From: JBGSQR01 sp964509295
Lineage (GTDB): Bacteria; Desulfobacterota; Desulfuromonadia; Geobacterales; Pseudopelobacteraceae
NCBI GenBank assembly: GCA_964509295.1
Contig: CAZDWS010000012.1
Coordinates: 1 to 64,000, forward strand
Direction: 5' to 3'
Length of the DNA: 64,000 nt
Of the stretch, positions 1 to 7,772 are shown in pieces. The notes under the pieces are model-generated. The model was not told the origin of the DNA, did no database searches, and was given only the letters and a program-made list of their open reading frames with translations. Position numbers and translations under genes: made by a program. The first letter of the stretch is position 1. Each line of letters begins with the position of its first letter.

Positions 1-54
1 ATTTTGGACGCCGATTTATACTAAAAGTGGGTCATTTTTGCATGCCTGTTAACA
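1..54. mobile_element. Terminal end of an IS21-type insertion sequence (runs off left edge)
   Basis: Read on the minus strand from about position 54, the sequence begins TGTTAACAGG and then carries TGACCCAC and a second GTCCAAAAT block. IS21-family ends typically start with TGT and contain repeated short blocks of the form (A)AAATGACCCAC. The element would continue to the left, outside the window, so no istA or istB is visible. The junction falls inside the SRA-domain reading frame, whose last residues are then encoded by the element. The family assignment rests on end-sequence pattern only. Confidence 0.45.
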
Positions 55-512
55 ACTTCTCTTGAACTAGATAATGACTTAGGTTGTGATGTCTGCATAT
101 CGGCAGGGGTTGAATTGATGTCTAGATGGAATACAAAAACATTTCGATCTTCCCCTTCTCGATCGGGCCTCGTTTCTTCATGGTATCCCAAACACTCAGC
201 TGATCCAAGATAACGAACGTACGCTTTCCTTGTGCACTCAAAAGCATGAATAGTTTTGTTGTTTTTGACGTGCTCTAAGATAGCTTTGTTTCCTGCTTCC
301 ATTTTCATATCGCCGACTTGACCTTCGCCCGTATACCAAAACATGCCATCATCACGGTATTCATCTTTATACCCGTGCTGTGAACCTGCGTCAGATGTAA
401 ATACAAAAACCATCGAGAAATCTTTCGGTGTAGATATTCCGCCCTGGGCTTGCCCTTTGTATAAACCATGAATTTCAGTTTTGCGGTGATACTCTTTGCC
501 AATTTCGAACAT
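21..512 (-). CDS. SRA-domain (ScoMcrA-like) protein, probably truncated at its 3' end
   Basis: The 163-residue product resembles the SRA-type DNA-recognition domain of McrA-like modification-dependent HNH endonucleases. Supporting features are an N-terminal GKEYHRKTEIHG-like start, an Ile-Ser-Thr-Pro segment and a compact beta-rich middle up to about residue 132. In the full enzymes an HNH nuclease domain follows and the protein cuts DNA carrying modified cytosine. Here no HNH is present. The last dozen or so residues run into the putative IS21-type end, so the nuclease part was probably lost by insertion. A GGAGCAACC sequence lies just before the ATG. It is the last of three minus-strand genes in the accessory block. 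It may be inactive or may still bind modified DNA. Confidence 0.55.
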   Translation of the reverse strand: MFEIGKEYHRKTEIHGLYKGQAQGGISTPKDFSMVFVFTSDAGSQHGYKDEYRDDGMFWYTGEGQVGDMKMEAGNKAILEHVKNNKTIHAFECTRKAYVRYLGSAECLGYHEETRPDREGEDRNVFVFHLDINSTPADMQTSQPKSLSSSREVVNRHAKMTHF

Positions 513-762
513 GGTTGCTCCTTCTGTTTTGTAACGGCTGAGAGCTGTCCTGCCTGGTTCTTGGCAGGTCCTATGACTTGCTGAAAGATCTTATCATCCG
601 CATGCCCCTGAACATCAGCAAGAAATACAATTCCTTTGCGGCAATAGCCGAATTACCTTTGGTTTTACACAGGAACAAGCGCTATCCGTCTTACCATTGT
701 GCCTACATCCTGACGTCAACGGGCATGGTTCTGATCTTCATTGTTAGGCGTCTTTTAACAAT

Positions 763-2013
763 TTACAACGACGTTACAATAGCATCCATCCAATTCATAA
801 CTTTATTGTTCTTGTCATTGAGGCATTCCCCCATTTCTAACTTAGTTAGGAGGTGGTCGTTTATGCTAGTGTCAAAAACACCATCATTGATGCCGTCATC
901 CACAAGTAACAAAATAGGAATACGCTTCATGATACTCATACCCACTTCAATATGGTTCCATGGTGTAGAAAGAAATTCATGCTTAAGGTCTCGCATGTCT
1001 TCTGTGCAATAGCGCATGACACCTTCAACTACATGTATAGATTTAAATCCGAAAACTATCATTGCGGAACATTGACTAATTTTATTACAAACATTAGATA
1101 ATACGTTAGATACATCATATTCGTCGCGGACCAGTTCTAAAGGTGTGCAGCCTCTATTAATAACCATTGCTTTGACACCATCGATCAAAAGTCTTTGCCG
1201 TGTGTCTAAAAGTCCTGGGCGACTGATAAATACTAGTTTTGAAGTTGTCTCAGTATGTTTTGGTGGATCAATATAAACTGGAGCATTTTTATTACCATAA
1301 CCTACTGCATTATCAAAACAAGTGTCTTTAAGTATAGCTCCAGTGAAGTCAACTTCTCGTATACTAGCATTCTCAAAGTTCGCTCCAGTTAAGTCGGCAT
1401 CACGAAAGTCCACTTTATGAAGTACTGCAAAATTAAAGTTAGAACCGCGGAGTTTTGCCCTCCTAAACTTAGTTCCGTTTAGTGAAGCCTCATAGAACTG
1501 TGCACCGTTTAATACAGCATCTTTAAGAGTGGTTCCCGATAGGTTGGCTTGGAAAAAATCAGCACCTTCAAAATTAACACCTTGACCACCAAGATAAGCT
1601 TTTGACAGATTTGCCCTCTGGAAATCATTGCCCTTCAAGCAATTTATTGGCGCATACCTCAAAGAATCTGACAACACTTTTTGGAAGTCGCTCGTTTGAG
1701 CTCGTTTCAACACAGCTGCAATTACGCTAACTGCAGTTTTTGCAAACGGAGTGTTACCAACACCTAGTTCGCTTTTCTCGTCAAAAAACCTTCTTAGCAA
1801 AATTGCAGAGGCCAAACGCACTTCATTACTATCTGATGAGAGTCCTACGACAGTATCCTTGAAGGCTATACCTATTGTTTGAAGTTTCTCTTTCTTAATG
1901 TGTTTGGCGAACATCCCATAAGTTGCCGCCATTAAAACACCCAAAATTGGTCCAGTTGCTTGGAAAAAGTTACCAAATTGGCTACTTCCAAACCATGTAT
2001 AAATTTCAGACAT
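763..2013 (-). CDS. Membrane-anchored pentapeptide-repeat protein with C-terminal TIR-like/nucleotide-binding domain
   Basis: The 416-residue protein has a hydrophobic segment near residues 12-32. A run of A(D/N)LXX-type pentapeptide repeats follows at roughly residues 125-240. The C-terminal domain of about 150 residues contains a conserved-looking TPWNHIEVGM block followed by a hydrophobic strand ending in VDD. That pattern resembles TIR-like or nucleoside-deoxyribosyltransferase-like domains, in which a Glu is catalytic. I chose the start at 2013 because AAGGAAAGGAGC lies directly upstream; an upstream ATG at 2049 lacks such a site. It shares its strand with the helical gene 109 bases upstream and with the SRA gene. 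A defence role is inferred from architecture and neighbourhood, not demonstrated. Confidence 0.6.
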   Translation of the reverse strand: MSEIYTWFGSSQFGNFFQATGPILGVLMAATYGMFAKHIKKEKLQTIGIAFKDTVVGLSSDSNEVRLASAILLRRFFDEKSELGVGNTPFAKTAVSVIAAVLKRAQTSDFQKVLSDSLRYAPINCLKGNDFQRANLSKAYLGGQGVNFEGADFFQANLSGTTLKDAVLNGAQFYEASLNGTKFRRAKLRGSNFNFAVLHKVDFRDADLTGANFENASIREVDFTGAILKDTCFDNAVGYGNKNAPVYIDPPKHTETTSKLVFISRPGLLDTRQRLLIDGVKAMVINRGCTPLELVRDEYDVSNVLSNVCNKISQCSAMIVFGFKSIHVVEGVMRYCTEDMRDLKHEFLSTPWNHIEVGMSIMKRIPILLLVDDGINDGVFDTSINDHLLTKLEMGECLNDKNNKVMNWMDAIVTSL

Positions 2014-2080
2014 AAAGCTCCTTTCCTTATAATATCGACTTAAAACCATGACAATTTCAATTCTAAATCAAGCTTTGATT

Positions 2081-2126
2081 AACGTAACAAGGCTGACCGG
2101 TCTCCGCCGGTCTTGCTGTTGGTTAA
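2081..2126. terminator. Imperfect inverted repeat between the two accessory genes
   Basis: TAACAAGGCTGACCGG pairs imperfectly with GCCGGTCTTGCTGTTGGTTA around a short TCTCC loop. It sits immediately downstream of the minus-strand gene at 2123-3163 and upstream of the pentapeptide/TIR-like gene. It could attenuate read-through or be a recombination-type site. There is no clear T-run on the minus strand. Confidence 0.35.
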
Positions 2127-3163
2127 GGATTATCAGACTGTTGCAGAAAAATACTGTCTGAACTGAATGAAATAAAGTACAAGGAAGGACACTTCGGGTC
2201 CATGTCTTCTGGTCTTTTTTTGAACAAGGCGAAGTTAAACTTATTATCCCAATTGTCCTTGAGGCAAAAAAGGAGCAATTCTTCAAAAAACGTCAACATG
2301 TTTGACATGTAGACATCCATGTCATGAATGATGTCAGTAAATTGTTCTTGTGTTCCGCCACCTTTTTCAGTGAAGTCATATCTCCAGCTAGGCGTGGAGA
2401 ACTTGTTTCCTGGATGCAATTTAAAGTTTTGGATTTCTAACCTGAAGTGCTGCTTAGAATGATTAATATCAAGAGCGTTTCGACACCAAGCGACATGCCT
2501 AACCCATGCCTTGTCTTGTTCAATCAGATCATTAATTTCTTTCCTCTCAGGCGCATTTGATAGCATCCATATCCTGTATGCCTGAAAATTGGCTTCAGTA
2601 TTAGGCGCGCCATAGAACACAGAGAGAAGCTCGTATGTTTTTTCAAGAAACCTTTTCGCATTTCCAAGAAAGGATGTCACGTGCTGATAAAGATCATTGA
2701 CCTGAGGTAATGATGATATTTGCCTGCTTCTTTTCCCCTTTTCAATTATTTCATCACATATCGGTAAAAGCCTTGTAGTTTCAGAAAAGATGTAATTGTA
2801 AGATGCTTCACATGCAAGAAGCAGCTTTGTACAACCCCATACGTGGTCTAAAATTTGTTGTTTTTCGAGCTTCGCACGTAACAGTACCGAATCCAGAAGT
2901 GAGTCAGCTTGTATAATGGTTCTTGCCACAAGAGGGTTTTCAGCGCCAACCTGAAAAATTTTTTGATAGCTATGCCGCGTCTCTGGTTCGGTGTTTTCAG
3001 GATCAATTTTCTCTGCTGGTAAAACCTCGAATGTGCTTTTTCCCGAAAATGCTAAAAGACTGTTGTCAGCCGTCATTAGGAACTGGATCGGATCGACTTC
3101 TTCTGAATCCGAATCAACTATATTCAAAGAAAAAGCATCAGCTCTATTGAAGGAGTTTTTCAT
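2123..3163 (-). CDS. Uncharacterised helical protein, partner of the pentapeptide/TIR-like gene
   Basis: I do not recognise a family for this 346-residue protein. It has no signal peptide or membrane segment and looks mostly alpha-helical from about residue 80 on. Acidic stretches occur near the N-terminus (DSDSEEVD). GTTAAGAAGAAGG lies about 11 bases before the ATG at 3163, which supports the start. It is followed on the same strand, 109 bases on, by the membrane-anchored pentapeptide/TIR-like gene, so the two are probably co-transcribed. A sensor, regulator or immunity role towards that putative effector is possible but has no direct sequence evidence. Confidence 0.5.
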   Translation of the reverse strand: MKNSFNRADAFSLNIVDSDSEEVDPIQFLMTADNSLLAFSGKSTFEVLPAEKIDPENTEPETRHSYQKIFQVGAENPLVARTIIQADSLLDSVLLRAKLEKQQILDHVWGCTKLLLACEASYNYIFSETTRLLPICDEIIEKGKRSRQISSLPQVNDLYQHVTSFLGNAKRFLEKTYELLSVFYGAPNTEANFQAYRIWMLSNAPERKEINDLIEQDKAWVRHVAWCRNALDINHSKQHFRLEIQNFKLHPGNKFSTPSWRYDFTEKGGGTQEQFTDIIHDMDVYMSNMLTFFEELLLFCLKDNWDNKFNFALFKKRPEDMDPKCPSLYFISFSSDSIFLQQSDNP

Positions 3164-3828
3164 AGTTATCTCTACCTTCTTCTTAACTTGTTATAGAACA
3201 GATCCGGGCATTCTTCTGCTTTGGTTGTTGGTCAGGATGTTTTTTTACTAGGCAATGCCATGAGTTGAACCATACGGCAAGATACCACCGACAAAACATA
3301 TGACAAGCATTCTAATCTAAGCCAGAGATAGGAACGCGCAAGAGATTGGTAATCAAATTGTAGTAATATGTTCGTTGTGATTTATAGCAGGGTGTAATCA
3401 GTTTGTAAAAGTCTAGCGGTGAGTGATTACCCTAAGGTGACGGCTTAGAGTTATTAGACTGCAATTCAACGAAGAAACCGGGAGCCAGGGTGTGGTAAAT
3501 TCTGAATGTAAATTGCTAGACACATTATTCAGCCCGCACCGGGAAAATATGTATGAAGGTATGAGCGTAGGCCAGGGTGCGCTGAGAAAAGCCCCCCATG
3601 CCCCATCCGTCAGTAGCTGTTTTGCCGGGCCTTGCGAGGAGGTGAGTATGCTTATCTTAGGTGTGTATGATGTTGTCAACTATCTTGATTTACTCTTTCA
3701 AAAATATGGTATGCTTTGTACCTTTTAAAAATAAACGCCTTAATGTGAACGGTCTAAACACTTATGATTGCCAAGAGAGGCGTGGACAAAGAGAGAGAAT
3801 CAAGATCACGAATTATTAGGGGGGTAAT
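3164..3828. other. 665-base non-coding stretch with a GC-richer central block
   Basis: No convincing coding sequence is seen here. The flanks are AT-rich, while about 3405-3665 is richer in G and C and contains short complementary segments (GTCTA near 3411 with TAGAC near 3457, and several G/C runs). The short open frames crossing it on both strands have no recognisable protein features. The block could be a structured RNA or the remnant of a mobile element. A GGGGGG ribosome-binding stretch at its right end belongs to the following gene. Confidence 0.4.
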
Positions 3829-4559
3829 ATGAAGATAAAAATTGCCACCTGGAATGTTCAGCGACCTTGCAAAGGCGGCACCCTAAACCCTCAAAGACTT
3901 CAAAAGATACTAGAGCATGATGCGGGTGTTTGGATTTTAACTGAGACTCGTGATGTGATTTTCTTGGGGGGCGGCTGGCATAGTCTCACATCGTTCCCAA
4001 TTCCTGATTATCATGCTGAAGGCGAGACATTAGTAACAATTTGGTCTAAATTACCTATCCGCGCCGTTAGCGCATCACGTTTTACTGCATGTGCTGAAAT
4101 TATTATTCCCGATGCAAGTTCATTACTCGTTTATGGAACGGAACAGTTATCCCGTGGGACAAGGATGAGGGGTTTTCTAAACGATTCAAACGCTGGAAGA
4201 TGGGATGAGCATCGAAGACAAGTCAAAGTGCAAACTAGTGAAGGGAGGTTCTTTCAAAATCGTACCCTTAACACTTAATGTGCATTGCTGGAGATTTTAA
4301 TCAACATCGGGGCTTAATTGGATCTTATAAAGACGTTGAGTCTGTTGCGAAAATAAGTGACTCGTTGTCATTGTGCGGACTTGAGTGCATTACGGAAAAT
4401 AGTGATAAGTGCGCTAAGCTTTCCAAGCCACTGGTTGATCACATCTGCTTATCAATGAGTCTTGTAGCTTCTTCTCAGTTGACCATATGGCCATACGATG
4501 AGGTTGATGAAGTAAGTTTAAGTGATCATCATGGGGTGATGGTGACGATCAATTTATAG
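3829..4559 (+). pseudogene. Decayed endonuclease/exonuclease/phosphatase (EEP) family gene
   Basis: The N-terminal part reads KIATWNVQRP and then ILTETRD, the usual first blocks of the EEP fold. The C-terminal part, in another frame, carries GDFNQ, a DHI motif and SDHHGV, which are the metal and catalytic blocks. The two halves are separated by several frame breaks. One is visible as a tandem duplication GGAAC-GGAAC at 4135-4144; removing one copy restores YGTVIPWDKDEG in the downstream frame. Further shifts and stops occur between about 4200 and 4278. The two open frames overlap at TAATG (4276-4280), but a functional two-gene arrangement is unlikely. A strong G-rich ribosome-binding site precedes the first ATG. 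Confidence 0.7.
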
Positions 4560-4728
4560 GTGGAATGCATTGAGTGTTGAGATTCTTTAGTAACGGCATG
4601 AAGGAGTCGCTGTCGCTCTATGAAGTTGAAGGGGCATGTTTCACAGCATTTCAGGTGAAGCCAGCAGGTTTTCGGAGGGGTAGTAAGCTGCAAAAGTACA
4701 ACTAAAGTACAACTAATTTTATGGATAC

Positions 4729-4767
4729 AAAAAAGGGCTTACAGATCATCTCTGTAAGCCCTTGAAT
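4729..4767 (-). terminator. Terminator downstream of tRNA-Asn
   Basis: AAGGGCTTACAGA and TCTGTAAGCCCTT form a 13-base-pair stem. On the minus strand it is followed by a T-run, immediately 3' of the tRNA gene. The adjacent repeated AGTACAACTAA units at about 4694-4715 lie just outside it. Confidence 0.75.
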
Positions 4768-4771
4768 TTTC

Positions 4772-4847
4772 TGGCTCCCCTTCACGGACTCGAACCATGG
4801 ACAAGGTGATTAACAGTCACCTGCTCTACCAACTGAGCTAAAGGGGA
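4772..4847 (-). tRNA. tRNA-Asn (anticodon GTT)
   Basis: A 76-base cloverleaf on the minus strand. The 7-bp acceptor stem is TCCCCTT/AAGGGGA. The D-arm is TAGCTCAGTTGGTAGAGCA. The anticodon stem GGTGA/TCACC has the loop CTGTTAA, giving anticodon GTT. The T-arm contains GGTTCGAGTCC, and the 3' CCA is encoded. Its 3' end borders the accessory block to the left, a usual position for integration of genomic islands. Confidence 0.95.
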
Positions 4848-4987
4848 ATATTCAGTTTTTGGTTGCGTTTGAAATCAAACTGCATCCAGAAAAGAAACGA
4901 TTATTTACCATAGCGTACGGGTGGTGTCAATACTAAATTTGTATTTCTTTGCAAGTCTGCTGAAAAATAGTTTTAGGATATCTGGTC

Positions 4988-5482
4988 TCAGTGGATTGCC
5001 TGCTCGTATTTTAGCAGCTCTTCAAACGGGTTTGTGCCATTCTCGTAGAGGTCACTGAAAGAGGATCTGATTTCAATAAAACTATTCAGATTTGCCATAA
5101 AAAGGTCCAGTAGAACAGGATCAAAGAAACGTTCCCGTTCCTTTCGCATCATTGTGACAGCCTTTTCTATTGAATATGCTTTTTTGTAGTGCCGATCAGA
5201 GTATGCATCTGCATAATTTCGAATTCGTGCTTCTGGAGCTTTTCCGGCTTAAGCAGGATGCGGTCAGGGATGCCGATTTTACCCACATCGTGCAGGGGAG
5301 ATGCATAGTGGAGCAAGTTGCACTGTTCTTCCGCAAGTTCTGCCAATTGCGCCAGTTTTCGTGAAGAATGGCTGATACGGACCGTGTGCATACCGGTTTC
5401 CATGTCGCGATATTCAGCCGCCTTGCCCAGGCGCATTGAACTGATCGTCATCGACAGCCAGTATTTGAATATTGGAGTCCAT
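4988..5482 (-). pseudogene. Remnant of an HD-GYP response regulator
   Basis: The start (ATG at 5482) reads MDSNIQILAVDDDQFNA, the first strand and acidic pocket of a receiver domain. It then jumps out of frame into the EYRDMETGMHT segment that begins an HD-GYP domain. HD motif residues (LHDVGKIGIPDR) are retained, but the GYP half is missing. After about 5185 a second frame shift leads into the normal C-terminal tail (MMRKERERFFDP), ending at 4988. Most of the receiver and the GYP region have therefore been deleted. The intact family hydrolyses cyclic di-GMP; this copy cannot. Confidence 0.75.
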
Positions 5483-5632
5483 TGTTTTTTCCTGTAGCTG
5501 TAGCAGGGCAGGTGAATAACAGCCTGATTGCAAGTATTGATATTTTCACATGCAACATTTCATTATTTTTGCATTAATCAATATATTCAGTATTTAATGG
5601 TTATGTTAAATGTAAATATGCAGTAAATGACC

Positions 5633-5660
5633 TTGACATTCGGCATTCCGACATTATCAT
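5633..5660 (+). promoter_or_regulatory. Putative promoter of hsp20
   Basis: TTGACA at 5633-5638 and TATCAT at 5655-5660 are separated by 16 bases, about 50 bases before the hsp20 start. A heat-shock sigma factor reading (CTTGAC plus a weak -10) is also possible. Evidence is by eye only. Confidence 0.35.
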
Positions 5661-5713
5661 TTTATAAGAAGAAGTAATTTTTAAAACGTAACTCGAAGGA
5701 GGAGGAAAAAGTC

Positions 5714-6160
5714 ATGGCACTCGTCAAGTACAATCCATTGAGAGAATTACGCGGCATGCAGGAGCAGATGAACCGGCTCCTCAATCTTTCATGGAACCAC
5801 GATCTGGCAGGGGAGGATATAAAGGAGGGGATCTGGCAGCCTCCGGTTGATATCTATGAAACTGAAGACAACATTATTATCAAGGCTGAACTCCCTGATG
5901 TGGATCAGAAGGATATTGAGGTGCATATTGAGGATAATACGCTGCTGCTCAAGGGTGAACGCAAGCATGTCAGTGAGGTAAAGAAGGAAAATTATCATCG
6001 TATCGAGCGATATTTCGGCTCTTTCCAGCGTAGCTTCAGTTTGCCTGCCAATGTGCATCAGGAAAAGGTTTCGGCCACATCAGACAAAGGTGTATTGACT
6101 ATTACCCTGCCCAAGAAGGAAGAGACAAAGCCCAAACAGATCAAGGTGGAAGTCAAGTAG
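5714..6160 (+). CDS. Small heat-shock protein, Hsp20/alpha-crystallin family
   Basis: This 148-residue protein is an ATP-independent chaperone that holds unfolding proteins. The N-terminal region starts with MALVKYNPLREL and has aromatic residues and a basic stretch. The alpha-crystallin domain (about residues 43-140) contains PPVDIYETEDN, AELPDVD and the GVLTITLPK signature near its end. The length is normal for bacterial Hsp20. AAGGAGGAGG precedes the ATG. The gene is monocistronic and closes with a strong bidirectional terminator shared with the convergent tat gene. Confidence 0.95.
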   Translation: MALVKYNPLRELRGMQEQMNRLLNLSWNHDLAGEDIKEGIWQPPVDIYETEDNIIIKAELPDVDQKDIEVHIEDNTLLLKGERKHVSEVKKENYHRIERYFGSFQRSFSLPANVHQEKVSATSDKGVLTITLPKKEETKPKQIKVEVK

Positions 6161-6201
6161 ATGCAAACCTTGTGTTTGGCGGCAGTTATAGTTTGGAGAA
6201 T

Positions 6202-6240
6202 AAAAAAAGAACCGGTTTTTGCCGGTTCTTTTTTTATTTA
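6202..6240. terminator. Bidirectional terminator between hsp20 and tatA/B
   Basis: AAAAAAAGAACCGG and CCGGTTCTTTTTTT pair around a short loop, with A and T tracts on both sides. This serves both converging genes. Confidence 0.85.
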
Positions 6241-6257
6241 ACTATATGCTGGTTTGA

Positions 6258-6548
6258 TCAGGAAGGTTTGACATCCTTCTTGACCGCATCTTCCGGTTTT
6301 GCCTCGGCAGTCGCAGTTGTGTCCATATGTGGCTTGTCAGTTGAAGTTACATTCTGCGGTGCGGCAGGTTTTTCAGGCTCCTTGGCTGCTTCTTCGCGAA
6401 TATTATTCTGAAAGTCATCCGATGCCTTTTTGAATTCAGCCAGTCCTTTGCCGAGTGATCTGGCAATATCCGGCAACTTTTGCGGACCGATTACAATTAG
6501 TGCTATTACAAGAATGATGATAAGTTCCGGCATTCCGATTCCAAACAT
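6258..6548 (-). CDS. tatA: Twin-arginine translocase TatA/TatB family subunit
   Basis: The 96-residue protein forms part of the Tat pore that exports folded proteins. The N-terminal membrane helix covers about residues 5-22, followed by the GPQKLPDIARSLGKG hinge and amphipathic helix. A charged Pro/Ala-rich tail of about 45 residues comes after that. The Glu at residue 8 and the GP-x-KLP hinge resemble TatB, while the short length and FKKA helix resemble TatA, so it may be a bifunctional or TatB-like copy. No tatC is adjacent. The start matches the family's usual MFGIGMPEL opening. Confidence 0.85.
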   Translation of the reverse strand: MFGIGMPELIIILVIALIVIGPQKLPDIARSLGKGLAEFKKASDDFQNNIREEAAKEPEKPAAPQNVTSTDKPHMDTTATAEAKPEDAVKKDVKPS

Positions 6549-6782
6549 ATTAAGCCCCTTGCAGATAAAAGATGGTAATAGAACTTACATGGTGAAGCTA
6601 TATGTATTAAAGCCTTAAATGCCGCTATTGGCAATAACTTTTTCATGTTATTCGCTTTCTGAGATTTTGTTCTCCAATGATATTTTTCTCTTGCCATTTC
6701 AGTATGCTATGTTACTATGCCTAAAATTTAGGCATAAGTGCTTTGATTTATCCCATCCCGTTTTTTGTTACTCGTGTGTAAA

Positions 6783-7772
6783 ATGCTGAAACCATTAAAA
6801 ATAGGTTCTCTTTCCCTGGCGCACAACGTCGTGCTTGCCCCACTTGCTGGAATAACAAATCTGCCTTTTCGTCTGATGTGCCGTCGTTCAGGCGCTGCTC
6901 TGGCTTATACAGAGATGGTCAGTGTCAATGGTCTGGTGCGTGAAGGGGCCAATACTCTGGCACTGTTAAAGAGCTGTCCCGAAGATCGTCCGTTGGGAAT
7001 TCAGTTGTTTGGAGACAATCCTGCTGACCTGGCAGAGGCAGCCCGCATGGTTGACGGTTCTGGTGAGCTGCTTGATATCAATATGGGTTGCCCGGTGCGC
7101 AAGGTGGTCGGAACAGGCGCCGGTAGCGCCCTGATGCGAGAGCCGCTGAAAGTGGCCGCCATAATCCGGGCTGTGCGGGCGGTGACAACAATGCCTCTTA
7201 CGATCAAAATAAGATCCGGCTGGCATTGCGGTGACAACACGTTCATGGAGCTGGCCAGGATTGCCGAAGCGGAAGGGTGTGATGCTATTACACTTCACCC
7301 ACGCAGCCGCAGCCAGATGTTTTCGGGACACTCCGACTGGAGTCATCTCAGGGAAATGAAGGAGCAGCTTGCAATACCGGTGCTTGGCAGCGGCGATCTG
7401 TTTACTGCCCAGGACTGTCTGGACATGTTTGCTGAAACCGGTTGTGATGGTGTCATGATAGCCCGTGGAGCTTTGGGGGCACCCTGGATCTTCAGGCAGT
7501 TGCTGGAGTTACAGCAGAATGGCGAGGCCGCTCCGGTCACAACTCTGGAACGCGCCTCTGCAATTAGAGAGCACTTTACGCTTTACATCAACGAATACGG
7601 AGAAGCTGTTGCGACCCGTGAAATGAAGAAGCACATCGGCTGGTATGCCCGTGGTTTCAACGGTGCCTCCGAGATTAGACGCGAAACAAACGGGGCGCGT
7701 ACAGCCGCAGACATTATCGCTATTACTGAGAGGATCGGTCAGATTCCCGATATCAAAAATGCAACCAACTGA
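6783..7772 (+). CDS. dusB: tRNA-dihydrouridine synthase (DusB/NifR3 family)
   Basis: This flavoenzyme reduces specific uridines in tRNA D-loops. The TIM barrel carries the APLAGITNLPFR flavin-binding start, NMGCPVRKVVG with the catalytic Cys, KIRSGW, and the C-terminal GDGVMIARGALGAPW-type phosphate-binding block (here CDGVMIARGALGAPW). I chose ATG 6783 because family members begin MLKPLKIG; the upstream ATG at 6765 adds six unconserved residues. The stop overlaps the start of the histidine kinase gene by 14 bases. The order dusB-ntrB-ntrC matches nifR3-ntrB-ntrC of several proteobacteria. Confidence 0.93.
   Translation: MLKPLKIGSLSLAHNVVLAPLAGITNLPFRLMCRRSGAALAYTEMVSVNGLVREGANTLALLKSCPEDRPLGIQLFGDNPADLAEAARMVDGSGELLDINMGCPVRKVVGTGAGSALMREPLKVAAIIRAVRAVTTMPLTIKIRSGWHCGDNTFMELARIAEAEGCDAITLHPRSRSQMFSGHSDWSHLREMKEQLAIPVLGSGDLFTAQDCLDMFAETGCDGVMIARGALGAPWIFRQLLELQQNGEAAPVTTLERASAIREHFTLYINEYGEAVATREMKKHIGWYARGFNGASEIRRETNGARTAADIIAITERIGQIPDIKNATN

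Noticed and set aside
513..762. Possible integron attC site (GCCTAACAA on the minus strand near 745)
   Set aside because: The matching GTTAGGC-type partner could not be found at proper spacing, and no integrase or cassette array is seen. A dedicated attC search would settle it.
2081..2126. attC-like reading of the imperfect hairpin between the two accessory genes
   Set aside because: The core sites do not match the GTTRRRY and RYYYAAC patterns, so it is listed as a hairpin only.
3405..3665. Fragment of a group II intron or retron RNA
   Set aside because: No reverse transcriptase and no recognisable domain V or retron features; kept as an unexplained block.
4278..4559. Independent small gene starting at ATG 4278
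   Set aside because: Its sequence is the C-terminal half of an EEP enzyme and it lacks a start site of its own; treated as part of the pseudogene.
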